A DNA stretch of 64,000 nt from Phycisphaerae bacterium (GTDB lineage: Bacteria > Planctomycetota > Phycisphaerae > Phycisphaerales > Phycisphaeraceae), in NCBI GenBank assembly GCA_030425705.1, contig JAUHZU010000001.1, positions 62,001 through 126,000 on the forward strand, given 5' to 3'. Below the pieces are notes generated by a model that had not been told where the DNA came from, ran no database searches, and saw nothing but the letters and a program-made list of their open reading frames with translations. The position numbers and the translations under genes were made by a program. Shown piece by piece: positions 1 to 8,289 of this stretch; within the stretch, counting starts at the first letter, position 1; each line of letters starts with the position of its first letter.

Positions 1-525
1 TCGATCATGATCGACCACACCGACGAAGAGGTGCGTCGCCTTGCGGAGGTCGTCCTGCAGCGTGCGGGCGATGAGCCGGACGACGAGCGTTTCGCGAAGG
101 CGGCCCGCCGGTACGTGACGCGTTACGTCACCGGGATGAACCTCGCGACGGGCGACGCCACGGCCAGCGAGGTCGCGCGCAACCGCAGCGGCGACTGCAC
201 CGAGTGCTCGGTCCTGCTCGCGGCGATCCTCCGGGCGCAGGGCATCCCCAGCCGGTGCGTGACCGGCCTGGCCTACGCGGACACGGAGTTTGCCGGCGAG
301 TCGGACGTGTTCGTTTATCACATGTGGACGCAGGCGTGGATCGCCGACGCGTCCGGGCAGGGTGGGCGCTGGCTGGACCTCGACGCGGCGCTGTACCGCT
401 ACACCGCGACGCATATCACGCTGGGCACCTCCGCGATGGGCGACGCCGAGGCGGCCGGCGAGATGATCCGCATGCTCCCGCTGATGAACGGCCTGGTGAT
501 CGAGGTCGTCGAGACCGAGCAGTAG
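1..525 (+). CDS. Transglutaminase-like protein, 3' part only
   Basis: The reading frame is open from the first base of the window, so this is the C-terminal part of a longer protein whose start lies upstream; the ATG at base 7 is probably internal. It is a transglutaminase-core (papain-like) domain: the cysteine lies in GDCTE (codon 66 of the window), the histidine in YHMWTQAW and the aspartate in WLDLDAAL, so the catalytic triad is intact. The end, MLPLMNGLVIEVVE, matches the end of the next gene (MLPLMNGLEVKVVE), and the two are clearly tandem paralogues. By analogy with that neighbour it is probably an exported protein acting outside the cytoplasm. The substrate (peptide bond or protein amide) cannot be told from the sequence. 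Confidence 0.85.
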   Translation, partial: SIMIDHTDEEVRRLAEVVLQRAGDEPDDERFAKAARRYVTRYVTGMNLATGDATASEVARNRSGDCTECSVLLAAILRAQGIPSRCVTGLAYADTEFAGESDVFVYHMWTQAWIADASGQGGRWLDLDAALYRYTATHITLGTSAMGDAEAAGEMIRMLPLMNGLVIEVVETEQ

Positions 526-577
526 ACGCCCCGCCCCGAAACCAGATGACACGAGAGACTCGAACCCTGGAGACGCG

Positions 578-2107
578 ATGAATCGTTTGTGGATGCTGAT
601 GTGTTGCTGTGTGCTGGCCGTGCTGCCGACCGTGGTCGTGCACGCTCAGGACGCCGAGGCGTTCGAGCCGTACGAGGCGTGGTTCGTGATGCGGATGAAC
701 GGCGAGAAGGTCGGGTACCTGCACACGCGGATGGCGCTCGACGAGGCGGGCCGGATCGTGACGACCAGCGACTCGCGGATCACGATCGCGCGGGGCGCGA
801 CCGAGATCAAGATCGAGACCGGCTCGCGGTTTGTCGAGACCCGGGACCACCGGCCGGTCGAGGCGAGCACGCGCATGCTCATGGCCGCGATGGCGACCGA
901 GCAGCGGCTGGTGTTCGGGGAAGACGCGTGGGTCATCACGACGACCAGCGCCGGGCGGACCAGCACCGAGACGATGGAGCCGGGCAACACCGACTGGTCG
1001 ACGCCGGCCGCATCGATGCGCGAGGCCGAGGCCGCGATCGCGCGGGGCGACGAACGCATCGAGGTGACCAACTTCGACCTCGGCGCCGGGACCGAGCCGA
1101 TCCGCACGGTGATGACCTTCGTGCAGCGCGGCGAGGTCGAGGTGTTCGGGCGGATGGTGCCCGCGTCGCTGTGGGATGCCGAGGTCTCGATGTACCCGGG
1201 CATCGCGATGCAGATGTGGGTCGACGACCGCGGCCAGCCGGTGGTGCAGACCGTGCCGCTGGCCCCGGGGATGGACGTGGATATCGTCCTGGCGGACGAG
1301 CAGCTCGCGCTGGCGGAGTTTGATGCGCCGGAGATGATGGCGAGCACGCTCATCACGCCGGACCGGAAGATCGAGAGCCCGCGGATGCTCCGCAGGGCGG
1401 TGTACGAGATCAGCGGGCCGGGGCTGGACGCGCTGGACCGCGACAGCGTCCCGACCGCCGGCTTCCAGACCGTCGACTGGCTGGACGAGGACACGATGCG
1501 CATCACGATCGACCTGGGTTTCCAGACGCCCGGCCCCGGGCTTGGCGCAGACGAGGCGGGCTTCCTCGCCGCGACCAACGCGCTCAACCACGCGGACCCC
1601 GCCGTCGCCGGTCTGGTCGAACAGGCTCTGGCGAATGCCGCGGGCAACGGCCCCGCCGCGCAGGCGCAGGTGCTCCGGGCGTTCGTCGCCAACTACATCG
1701 ACGCGAAGAACCTGTCCGTCGGCTTCGCCACCGCCAGCGAGGTCGCCCGTACCGCCGAGGGCGACTGCACCGAGCACGGCTGCCTGCTCGCTGCCATGCT
1801 CCGAGGGGCCGGCATCCCCAGCCGGACCGTCACCGGCCTCGTCTACGCCGACCAGTTCCTCGGCGGCCGCGACATCTTCGGATACCACATGTGGACCCAG
1901 GCCTGGCTCGAGACCGGCGAGGGCCAAGGCGTCTGGGTCGACCTCGACGCCGCCTTCCCCGGGGGGGTCAACCACTTCGACGCCACCCACATCGCCCTCT
2001 CCACCAGCGCCCAGGCCGACGAAGCCTTCATCAACGACATGGTCGCCATGCTCCCGCTGATGAACGGGCTGGAGGTCAAGGTGGTTGAACTGGAGTGGGC
2101 GGAGTAA
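578..2107 (+). CDS. Secreted transglutaminase-like protein
   Basis: A 509-residue protein with an N-terminal signal peptide (hydrophobic stretch to about residue 22, ending VVVHAQ). Residues about 25-330 form a long extracytoplasmic region without recognised motifs. Residues about 345-480 are a transglutaminase-core domain with Cys397 in GDCTE, His437 in YHMWTQ and the aspartate in WVDLDAAF. The start is backed by GGAG seven bases upstream. It follows the partial paralogue with a 52-bp gap and probably shares its transcript. The family includes proteases and crosslinking enzymes; nothing here decides between them. A GC-rich hairpin follows the gene. Confidence 0.85.
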   Translation: MNRLWMLMCCCVLAVLPTVVVHAQDAEAFEPYEAWFVMRMNGEKVGYLHTRMALDEAGRIVTTSDSRITIARGATEIKIETGSRFVETRDHRPVEASTRMLMAAMATEQRLVFGEDAWVITTTSAGRTSTETMEPGNTDWSTPAASMREAEAAIARGDERIEVTNFDLGAGTEPIRTVMTFVQRGEVEVFGRMVPASLWDAEVSMYPGIAMQMWVDDRGQPVVQTVPLAPGMDVDIVLADEQLALAEFDAPEMMASTLITPDRKIESPRMLRRAVYEISGPGLDALDRDSVPTAGFQTVDWLDEDTMRITIDLGFQTPGPGLGADEAGFLAATNALNHADPAVAGLVEQALANAAGNGPAAQAQVLRAFVANYIDAKNLSVGFATASEVARTAEGDCTEHGCLLAAMLRGAGIPSRTVTGLVYADQFLGGRDIFGYHMWTQAWLETGEGQGVWVDLDAAFPGGVNHFDATHIALSTSAQADEAFINDMVAMLPLMNGLEVKVVELEWAE

Positions 2108-2183
2108 GAGACTCCGTTTTTCTGTGACCGGTCCGCCCGTGACCCGCCGATGAACCCAACGGTTTGGCGCACTGCCGAAAGAC

Positions 2184-2220
2184 CAGCCCCCCGCCGTCCC
2201 CGGAAGCCGGCGGGGGGCTG
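2184..2220 (+). terminator. GC-rich hairpin, possible terminator
   Basis: A perfect 13-bp stem (2184-2196 with 2208-2220, core CAGCCCCCCGCCG) and 11-base loop lies between the transglutaminase gene and larB. No T-tract follows, so it is either a weak terminator or an RNA-end stabiliser. Confidence 0.45.
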
Positions 2221-2300
2221 CTGCGTTGGGAGCAGTCTCGCCGATGGGGGTGACAACCCCTGTCACCCACGGGCCCGCTGCCGGGAAAAACCGGATCGCG

Positions 2301-2306
2301 TACCAT
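2301..2306 (+). promoter_or_regulatory. -10 hexamer TACCAT of larB, leaderless spacing
   Basis: TACCAT ends six bases before the larB ATG, so transcription would start at or within a base or two of the start codon. No Shine-Dalgarno sequence is present. Confidence 0.55.
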
Positions 2307-2312
2307 CGCGGC

Positions 2313-3107
2313 ATGGCCGACCCGACCGACCTCGACACCCTCCTGCAGCAGGTCCGCGACGGCGTGATCGATGTGGACGCCGCAGCCGGTCGGCTCAAAG
2401 CGCTGCACGCCCAGCCGCTGGGGTTCGCGACGGTGGACCACCACCGGGCCAGGCGGTGCGGCGCGGCGGAGGTGATCTTCGCGGCGGGGAAAACACCCGA
2501 ACAGGTCGCGCAGATCGCCCGGGCGATCCTTGGTCACGCGCCGCGCGTACTCATCACCCGCGCGTCGGCCGAGCAGCTCGACCATCTGGCGGCCGACCTC
2601 GCCGACTACACGGTCCGCCGCGGCGCGCTGAGCGGCACCGCGCTGGTGCTGTCGAAGGACGCCGCGCAGGATCAGCCGCTCCAGGCCTACCGCCCGATCC
2701 CGATCGTCACCGCCGGGACCAGCGACCTGCCGGTCGCCGAGGAAGCGGCGATGACCTGTGAGGCAATGGGCCACCCGGTCGCGGCGATCAACGATGTCGG
2801 CGTCGCGGGCATCCACCGGGTGCTGGGCCGGGTCGACGAACTGCGGGCCGGGCATGTGGTGATCGTGATCGCCGGGATGGAGGGCGCGCTGCCGAGCGTG
2901 GTGGGGGGGCTGGTCGATGCGCCGGTGATCGCCGTGCCGACCAGCGTGGGCTACGGCGCGAGCTTCGGTGGCGTCGCGGCCTTGCTCGGCATGCTCAACT
3001 CCTGCTCGTCCGGGGTGACCGTGGTGAACATCGATAACGGCTTCGGCGCCGCGTTCGCGGCGTGCCGGGTGAACAAGCTGGGCGGCACGGGTGAGCAGGA
3101 TGTATGA
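2313..3107 (+). CDS. larB: Nickel-pincer cofactor biosynthesis protein LarB
   Basis: 264 residues of the PurE-like LarB family. LarB carboxylates nicotinic acid adenine dinucleotide and hydrolyses its anhydride to give the pyridinium-dicarboxylate mononucleotide, the first step to the nickel-pincer cofactor of lactate racemase-type enzymes. The PurE-like C-terminal half is recognisable from IPIVTAGTSDLPVAEEA, then VIAVPTSVGYGASFGGVAAL. The start at 2313 (MADPTDLDTLL) is preferred over the in-frame ATG at 2226 because a -10 hexamer sits just before it. The stop overlaps the start of the hydrate dehydratase, so the pair is translationally coupled. LarC, LarE and a racemase are not in the window. 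Confidence 0.88.
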   Translation: MADPTDLDTLLQQVRDGVIDVDAAAGRLKALHAQPLGFATVDHHRARRCGAAEVIFAAGKTPEQVAQIARAILGHAPRVLITRASAEQLDHLAADLADYTVRRGALSGTALVLSKDAAQDQPLQAYRPIPIVTAGTSDLPVAEEAAMTCEAMGHPVAAINDVGVAGIHRVLGRVDELRAGHVVIVIAGMEGALPSVVGGLVDAPVIAVPTSVGYGASFGGVAALLGMLNSCSSGVTVVNIDNGFGAAFAACRVNKLGGTGEQDV

Positions 3108-4002
3108 CACAAGCGACATCCCGCCGCCCCCCGCGCGGCCCGACGGTGGCCACAAGGGCACGTTCGGCACGGTGGTCGTCGTCGGCGGGTGCGCGACGAT
3201 GATTGGAGCGCCCGCGCTGTGCGCCCGCGCCGCGTTCCGCGGCGGGGCGGGGCTGGTGAAGCTGGCGACGCCGGCGGACGTCCTGCCGTTTGCGCTAACG
3301 ATCGAGCCGGGCGCGACAGGTATCGCGTTGCCGGTTGATGTGGATGCGTGCTGCGCCGAGATCAACGCGGCCGACCCGGACGGCCGCGCGGTCCTCGCGG
3401 TCGGACCCGGGCTCGGGCTGGGGGACCGGCAGCGCGGGCTGGTGATGCGTCTGCTCGCGGGGCCACGGCCGGTGGTGCTGGACGCGGACGGGCTGAACGC
3501 GCTCGCGGCCACGCTGTGCGACAAGGATCAAAACGGGATTGCTCCACAGGCAGACACGCCCGCGCGCATCCTCACCCCGCACCCCGGTGAGTTCCGCCGC
3601 CTGGCCCGGCCGCTGGGCATCTCGCGCGACCCGACCGACCCGGCCCAACGCCCCGACGCGGCTTCGTCGCTCGCCGCATCGCTCAGCGCCGCCGGCGTCG
3701 GCTGCGGCAACGCCGTCGTCCTGCTGAAAGGCCAACGCACCGTCATCGCCGACGGCCGACGCACCGCGGTCAATACCACCGGCAACCCCGCGCTGGCGAC
3801 GGCCGGGTCCGGCGACGTGCTCACGGGCCTGATCGCCGCGCTGCTCGCGCAGGGCATGGACGCCTTCGACGCCGTGGTCCTCGCCGCGCATGTGCACGGC
3901 CGGGCGGCCGACGCGTGGGCCAAGCCGCACGGCCCATCGGGCCTGCGCGCCCAGGACCTCGCGGATGCGCTGCCCGACGCGCTCCACGCCCTGCGCCGAT
4001 AG
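3100..4002 (+). CDS. nnrD: ADP/ATP-dependent NAD(P)H-hydrate dehydratase
   Basis: About 300 residues of the YjeF C-terminal/ribokinase-like family that dehydrates damaged (hydrated) NAD(P)H back to NAD(P)H. Visible marks: KGTFGTVVVVGG at the N terminus, GPGLG, VLDADGLNAL, ILTPHPGEFRRL, VLLKG and the anion-hole motif TAGSGDVLTGL. The YjeF N-terminal epimerase domain is absent, so the epimerase is encoded elsewhere or missing. The start is ATG 3100 or GTG 3091; both overlap the larB stop. Pairing a nicotinamide-repair enzyme with LarB, which uses a nicotinate dinucleotide, suggests a shared nicotinate theme, but that is inference. Confidence 0.87.
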   Translation: MYDTSDIPPPPARPDGGHKGTFGTVVVVGGCATMIGAPALCARAAFRGGAGLVKLATPADVLPFALTIEPGATGIALPVDVDACCAEINAADPDGRAVLAVGPGLGLGDRQRGLVMRLLAGPRPVVLDADGLNALAATLCDKDQNGIAPQADTPARILTPHPGEFRRLARPLGISRDPTDPAQRPDAASSLAASLSAAGVGCGNAVVLLKGQRTVIADGRRTAVNTTGNPALATAGSGDVLTGLIAALLAQGMDAFDAVVLAAHVHGRAADAWAKPHGPSGLRAQDLADALPDALHALRR

Positions 4003-4035
4003 CCGCCTTTCATGACATCGCGGCGTCGGTCCGAA

Positions 4036-5001
4036 CTACCCCGCGTACTGCGCCGCCGCCTTCTGATGCATCTCCGAGACGAGCTTCGCCAGCGCTTTGG
4101 GCTTGCGCACCCGCACCTGGTCGGCGTACCCGCAGAGCCACCAGGCGATCTCGTGCAGCCCATCGACCTCGAACTTCATCACGCATCCGCCGTCGGGCGC
4201 GATCGTGTGCGACTGGCTGTGGTGCCAGAGCACCTCGCTGACGTTTGTCGCGACCTTGGGCGTGAAGCGTAGCTCGATCTTGTATACCTTCCCGCCGGGG
4301 ATCAGCCGCCAGGCGTGCCCGAGCTTCTGCGCGACCGAGAACCCGCGCGGCCGGCTGAACGACCGCTGCGTCGGCTCGATCGCGCCGAAGCGGACCAGCT
4401 TGAGCACCCGCACCTCGTCGTGCGCCTCGGTCCGCCCGAGCACGTACCACGCGCGGTTCGCGTGGTGCAGCGCGTACGGCTCGAACCCGGTGACCAGGTC
4501 GTCGTCGTCCACCGGTGAGCGGTACGTCACCTTGCAGACGCGCTGCTGCAGCATCGCCGAGTGCAGCGTCTGGTAGTGCCGGCTCTCGGTATCGCCGTCG
4601 ACCTTCGCGTCGGGGTGGATGCTGACGTTGGCCATCATGTCGGCGCAGGTGCTGCGGATCGAATCGGGCGCGGTGGAGATGAACTTGTAGATCGCCGAGA
4701 GCGCCGCGGCGTTCAGCGGCTTGTTGCGGTGCCCCCCGGCCTGCTTGGCGAGCTGCATCAAACCGAGCACCTCCGGGGCCGACAGCGACACCGGCGGGAG
4801 CTGCGCGCCCCTGCCGATGCGGTAGCCCTGGCCCTCGAAGTAGTGGTAGGGCACGCCCGCCTGCTCGAGCGCCTTGAGGTCGCGGAACACGGTCCGCCGA
4901 GACACCCCCAGCTCGCGCGCCAGGCCCGCGGCCGACCACGGCGTCCGCGACTGCAGCAGCGCGATCAGCCGAAGCAGCCGACTCACCCGCTCGCTCGCCA
5001 T
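4036..5001 (-). CDS. WYL-domain transcriptional regulator
   Basis: 321 residues. Residues about 5-60 form a winged helix-turn-helix of the DeoR/HTH_11 type (RTPWSAAGLARELGVSRRTVFRDL). The C-terminal half is a WYL domain, a ligand-sensing module (HHANRAWYVLGRTEAHDEVRVLKL). The start at 5001 has GGAGG nine bases upstream and a TAGAAT -10 further up; longer in-frame extensions are not supported. It converges on the hydrate dehydratase and diverges from the CYTH gene. Its target is unknown; WYL proteins commonly control DNA-damage or defence genes, but no such gene is adjacent. Confidence 0.85.
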   Translation of the reverse strand: MASERVSRLLRLIALLQSRTPWSAAGLARELGVSRRTVFRDLKALEQAGVPYHYFEGQGYRIGRGAQLPPVSLSAPEVLGLMQLAKQAGGHRNKPLNAAALSAIYKFISTAPDSIRSTCADMMANVSIHPDAKVDGDTESRHYQTLHSAMLQQRVCKVTYRSPVDDDDLVTGFEPYALHHANRAWYVLGRTEAHDEVRVLKLVRFGAIEPTQRSFSRPRGFSVAQKLGHAWRLIPGGKVYKIELRFTPKVATNVSEVLWHHSQSHTIAPDGGCVMKFEVDGLHEIAWWLCGYADQVRVRKPKALAKLVSEMHQKAAAQYAG

Positions 5002-5113
5002 GTGTGATCCTCCCGCAAGGGTTCCCGGTGCGGGGGCGATTCTAACCGGCGGTACGGCGCGCGTGTCCCCGTCTGCCGGATACAATCCGCGTTTCAACCC
5101 CACGGGCACCGCC

Positions 5114-5713
5114 ATGAGTATCGAGATCGAAGCCAAGATGCGCCTCCGCGACCGGGACGCGCTCGTCGACACGCTCCACAAGGCCGGGGCGGTCTTCGTC
5201 GCCGACCTCGCCGAAACCAACTCCTACTTCGACTCGGCCGGCGGCGGGCTCAAGAGCACCGACCAAGGGCTCCGTATCCGCGTCGAGGTCGCCGCGGCCG
5301 GCACGCCCGGCGAGTCCGTTACCACCACCATCACGCACAAGGGGCCCCGCGCCCACGGCCGGCTCAAGTCCCGCGAGGAGACCGAGCTGGTCGTCGATAA
5401 CCCCCGCGACGCCGCCATGCTCCTCGACGCGATCGGCTACCACCACGTCCTCACGTTCGAGAAGCGCCGCACCCGCTACACCCTCGACGGCTGCCGGGTC
5501 GAGCTGGACGAGCTGCCGGTCCTCGGCGGGTTCATCGAGATCGAGGGCCCGACCGAAGACCTCGTCATCGCCGCGCGGAACAAGCTCGGCCTCGCCGACG
5601 CCCCGCTGATCAAGTCCAGCTACATCGCGATGCTCAAGACCCACCTGCACGAGACCGCCAGCGACGCCGACACCATCCGCTTCGAGAACGGCAAGTCCGT
5701 CGTCCGCGGGTAG
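5114..5713 (+). CDS. CYTH-domain protein (class IV adenylate cyclase-like)
   Basis: 199 residues covering one CYTH domain. It begins with the hallmark ExExK pattern (IEIEAKM) and continues with acidic and basic tunnel residues: GLRIRVE, THKGP, SREETEL, EKRRTRY, ELDELPVLGGFIEIEG. The family includes thiamine-triphosphatases, triphosphate-hydrolysing enzymes and CyaB-type cyclases; the exact substrate cannot be told. A TACAAT -10 at 5091-5096 predicts a leader of about ten bases, and there is no clear ribosome-binding site. The start MSIEIEAK is fixed by alignment to the family N terminus. Confidence 0.8.
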   Translation: MSIEIEAKMRLRDRDALVDTLHKAGAVFVADLAETNSYFDSAGGGLKSTDQGLRIRVEVAAAGTPGESVTTTITHKGPRAHGRLKSREETELVVDNPRDAAMLLDAIGYHHVLTFEKRRTRYTLDGCRVELDELPVLGGFIEIEGPTEDLVIAARNKLGLADAPLIKSSYIAMLKTHLHETASDADTIRFENGKSVVRG

Positions 5714-5737
5714 GCGCGGCGCACCGCATCCAACGGA

Positions 5738-6391
5738 TCAGTCGGCAGGCAGCACGACCCGCTCCCACGGGATCGCACGCCCACATTCCGGACAGTCCGC
5801 CTGGCCGACGCTGCCGCGCAGGTCGTAGGTGCAGTTAGGGCATTGGCCTTTAGACATCCGGTGGTGACGTGCGGTGTAGCGAGGTGTCTTGACCAACAGC
5901 CACAGGCAGTAGAGCCCAATCGCGACGCCGATGATTGCGGCGATGAACATAATCTCTCGCTCTGAAGTCGGCGCAGATCGTCGCTTGTTTTCGTCAAGAA
6001 TCGTGACTAAAGAGCCGACAAGAAAAAGCCCCGCAAAGACTAGTGCAACAAACAGCGCGACATGAGCGAGGCCAGCCACGGTCCATGAAGGGCCCTTGAA
6101 CGCTGATAGGGCATATCCAATCGAAAAGGCAAGCGCGACTGCGACGGCACCCAGGCCATCGGATTCGGGATACCTTCCCATCCATTGGATCGTATAAAAG
6201 GCGAAGAAGACTGCGAACCATGAGGCCAGAGCGGCCGAAGCTTGCCGGGTGAGTGTGTGATTGAACCGTGACTGCCCTAGAAACCACGCGATCGAAAGGC
6301 CCGTCAACAGCACACTGACCGAAAACACCGAGACCGGGTTCGGGTCGTAGTAGTACCGTCGTGTGCCGAGGATCAGCCCAACCACATCCAT
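5738..6391 (-). CDS. Membrane protein with C-terminal zinc ribbon
   Basis: 217 residues with about five hydrophobic helices between residues 20 and 170, then a short cytoplasmic tail with a C-x2-C...C-x2-C zinc ribbon (CPNCTYDLRG and CPECGRAIP). This tail type is common on planctomycete membrane proteins of unknown role. The gene has visibly lower G+C and less biased codon use than its neighbours, which may mean weak expression or recent arrival. It converges on the CYTH gene. No function is assigned. Confidence 0.65.
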   Translation of the reverse strand: MDVVGLILGTRRYYYDPNPVSVFSVSVLLTGLSIAWFLGQSRFNHTLTRQASAALASWFAVFFAFYTIQWMGRYPESDGLGAVAVALAFSIGYALSAFKGPSWTVAGLAHVALFVALVFAGLFLVGSLVTILDENKRRSAPTSEREIMFIAAIIGVAIGLYCLWLLVKTPRYTARHHRMSKGQCPNCTYDLRGSVGQADCPECGRAIPWERVVLPAD

Positions 6392-6470
6392 CGTATCCGT
6401 TAGTTTATCCTACTGGTTGGGATGCTTGAATCACCAAGTTTCTACATAGACAATCGGTGGTGTGGCGGCA

Positions 6471-6499
6471 TTGCGGGTGTTGCATCTCACCGATACACT
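6471..6499 (+). promoter_or_regulatory. Sigma-70-type promoter before the fatty-acid cluster
   Basis: TTGCGG, 17 bases, TACACT. Transcription would begin near 6506 and give a leader of about 50 bases to the FabZ-like gene. Confidence 0.45.
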
Positions 6500-6555
6500 T
6501 TTTGATCCAACACGGTCCCATCGTTGCTCGATACCTGAAGACCGGCGATTACCCC

Positions 6556-6945
6556 ATGAAGTTTGACCTCATCGACCAAGTGACGGCCCGGGACGACAGC
6601 TCGTTGTCGGCGGTGAAGAATGTGTCGGCGGCGGAGGAGTATCTGGGCGACCACTTCCCTCGCTTTCCCATCCTGCCGGGGGTGATGATGCTTGAGGCGT
6701 TGGTGCAGGCCGGCCGGCACTTCGCGGCCGGGGCCGACGACCCGCCTCCGCGCCCCCTGGTCGTCGCTGAGGTCCGCAACGTCCGCTACTCGGGCATGGT
6801 CCGGCCCGGAGAGACACTCACCCTCAGCGTCACGCTTCGCAAGCGCGACGGCCACCGCTACGACTTCCAGGGCACGGGCACCGTCGGCGACCGCACCGCG
6901 GTCCAGGGCCGGTTCGCGCTGGAGCCGATCGCGGCGACGGCCTAA
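6556..6945 (+). CDS. FabZ-like 3-hydroxyacyl-ACP dehydratase
   Basis: 129-residue hotdog-fold protein. The catalytic histidine is in DHFPRFPILPGVMMLEAL and the catalytic glutamate in the same motif (LEAL), as in FabZ (HFPxxPIxPGVLxxEA). The start is taken at 6556 (MKFDLIDQV), the usual FabZ N terminus; the longer in-frame start at 6457 would precede the promoter. It leads a cluster with an acyl carrier protein and a second hotdog dehydratase, 134 bp upstream of the ACP. The likely role is dehydration of ACP-bound 3-hydroxyacyl chains in a dedicated lipid pathway. Confidence 0.82.
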   Translation: MKFDLIDQVTARDDSSLSAVKNVSAAEEYLGDHFPRFPILPGVMMLEALVQAGRHFAAGADDPPPRPLVVAEVRNVRYSGMVRPGETLTLSVTLRKRDGHRYDFQGTGTVGDRTAVQGRFALEPIAATA

Positions 6946-7079
6946 CGCCCGGCCGAGGCCTCGGTGGGGATACGCACCACCCCGCGACGGCCCCCCGTAA
7001 AACCGCTACGATACGCCCTTGGCCCGCCCAGGGAAGGGGGGCCGACCCGCCCCAACGCTCCACGACAGGAACGCCCGCG

Positions 7080-7466
7080 ATGTCGATGTCCGACGAAGAA
7101 ATCTTTGAGAAGATCCAAGAAGTCCTGGAAGACGCCCTGGGCGTCGACGAGGACGAGGTGGTCCCGACCGCCCGCCTGGGTGAGGACCTGGGGGCCGAGT
7201 CCATCGACTACCTGGATATCAGCTTCCGCCTCGAGAAGGCGTTTGGCATCAAGATCGGCGAGACCGAGATGTTCGACCAGTCCGTGCTCTCCGACGCCCA
7301 GTACGTCCAGGATGGCAAGGTCACCGAGGCCGGCCTGGCCGAGCTGCGTGCCAAGATGCCCCACGCCGATCTGGACACCTTCGCCCAGGACCCGCAGGTC
7401 GAGAAGCTCGGCGACGTCTTCACCGTCGACATGGTCTGCAAGTTCGTCAAGAGCAAGCTGGGCTAA
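7080..7466 (+). CDS. Acyl carrier protein with long C-terminal extension
   Basis: 128 residues; ordinary ACPs have about 80. Residues 1-80 are the four-helix carrier domain with the phosphopantetheine attachment serine Ser41 in LGAESIDYLDI (ESI in place of the usual DSL). Residues about 80-128 form an extra, mostly acidic segment (FAQDPQVEKLGDVFTVDMVCKFV) not present in FabF-type ACPs. A TACGAT -10 lies near 7007, giving a long leader. It is nine bases ahead of the second dehydratase and probably co-transcribed. It most likely serves a specialised fatty-acid or polyketide-like route, since the general ACP usually sits beside fabD/fabG/fabF, none of which is here. Confidence 0.85.
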   Translation: MSMSDEEIFEKIQEVLEDALGVDEDEVVPTARLGEDLGAESIDYLDISFRLEKAFGIKIGETEMFDQSVLSDAQYVQDGKVTEAGLAELRAKMPHADLDTFAQDPQVEKLGDVFTVDMVCKFVKSKLG

Positions 7467-7475
7467 GGGCTCGCC

Positions 7476-8039
7476 ATGCGCTGGATCTGGCTGGACCGTA
7501 TCCTCGAACTTGAGAAGGCCAAGCGCTGCGTGGCGATCCGAAACGTCACCGCGGCCGAGGACGTCCTGCACGACCACTTCGCCTCGAGCAAAACTAACAC
7601 CCTCGGCGGATACAACGGCAGCGCGACCGGCTGCGCCCCCGGAAGTGAGCATCCTGCTTATCTGGTGATGCCCAACACACTCATCATTGAGGGCTATGCC
7701 CAGACCGCCGGCATCCTGACGGGCCACGCCAACGGGTTTAGAGAAAAAGTCATCCTCGCCAAGATCGGCAAGGCCGTGTTCACCGGCCTGAGCGCGACGC
7801 CGGGCACGACGATCCGCCACACCGCCGAGATCACCCACCTGGACGAGCGCGGCAGCTCGACGTCGGGGGTCGTGGAACTGCTGGACCCCGCCGACCCGGG
7901 GGCCGAGCCCAAGCCCCTCGCGACGATCGAGATGATGTTCAGCCACATCGACCAGAACATGCAGGGCCTGGCGTTCCCTGAAGAAAACTTCGTCTTCACC
8001 GACCAGTTCATGGACCTGATCGCGCGGTCTGGGGTGTGA
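7476..8039 (+). CDS. Second hotdog-fold acyl dehydratase (FabA/FabZ-like)
   Basis: 187 residues of hotdog fold. The catalytic histidine is in LHDHFASS and the catalytic glutamate in MPNTLIIEGYAQTAG, the FabA/FabZ pattern, but the two are separated by an extra loop of about 25 residues (NTLGGYNGSATG) that FabZ lacks. The start ATG at 7476 directly follows the ACP stop. Together with the upstream FabZ-like protein this gives two different dehydratases around one carrier protein. No ketosynthase is present, so the pathway must be completed elsewhere. Confidence 0.78.
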   Translation: MRWIWLDRILELEKAKRCVAIRNVTAAEDVLHDHFASSKTNTLGGYNGSATGCAPGSEHPAYLVMPNTLIIEGYAQTAGILTGHANGFREKVILAKIGKAVFTGLSATPGTTIRHTAEITHLDERGSSTSGVVELLDPADPGAEPKPLATIEMMFSHIDQNMQGLAFPEENFVFTDQFMDLIARSGV

Positions 8040-8158
8040 TTAGGCTGTGATTCCTGGGCTAACTTAAGACAACGCATGCCCAATTGCCGCCGCCTCACAT
8101 GCGACGGGTGCTCTCGCAGTGCATCCAATTGTGCAGTGCATCCCCGCTCCCGGGGCCA

Positions 8159-8187
8159 TTGCTCCGGCCTGCTGATCCCGCTACAAT
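8159..8187 (+). promoter_or_regulatory. rpsO promoter
   Basis: TTGCTC, 17 bases, TACAAT: a near-consensus sigma-70 promoter. The predicted start near 8194 gives a leader of about 95 bases. Confidence 0.6.
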
Positions 8188-8289
8188 GTGCGGCTCCCCG
8201 CAGCGACTGGGCTGGGGGATGAACGCCTTCTTGGCTCGCGGGGCGTACCCGCCGGCTCGGAAGTGTCGGGATACTAAAGGTTTACGGAT
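8188..8289 (+). promoter_or_regulatory. rpsO 5' leader, candidate S15 autoregulatory site
   Basis: The leader is GC-rich with complementary blocks (GGCTCCCCGC and GCGGGG) and ends in AAAGG as ribosome-binding site. S15 represses its own mRNA through leader structures in several bacteria; whether this leader does so is inferred only from its length and pairing potential. Confidence 0.3.

Noticed and set aside
416-2398. 660-residue open frame antisense to the transglutaminase genes
   Set aside because: No family similarity; shadow of the plus-strand genes with clear catalytic motifs.
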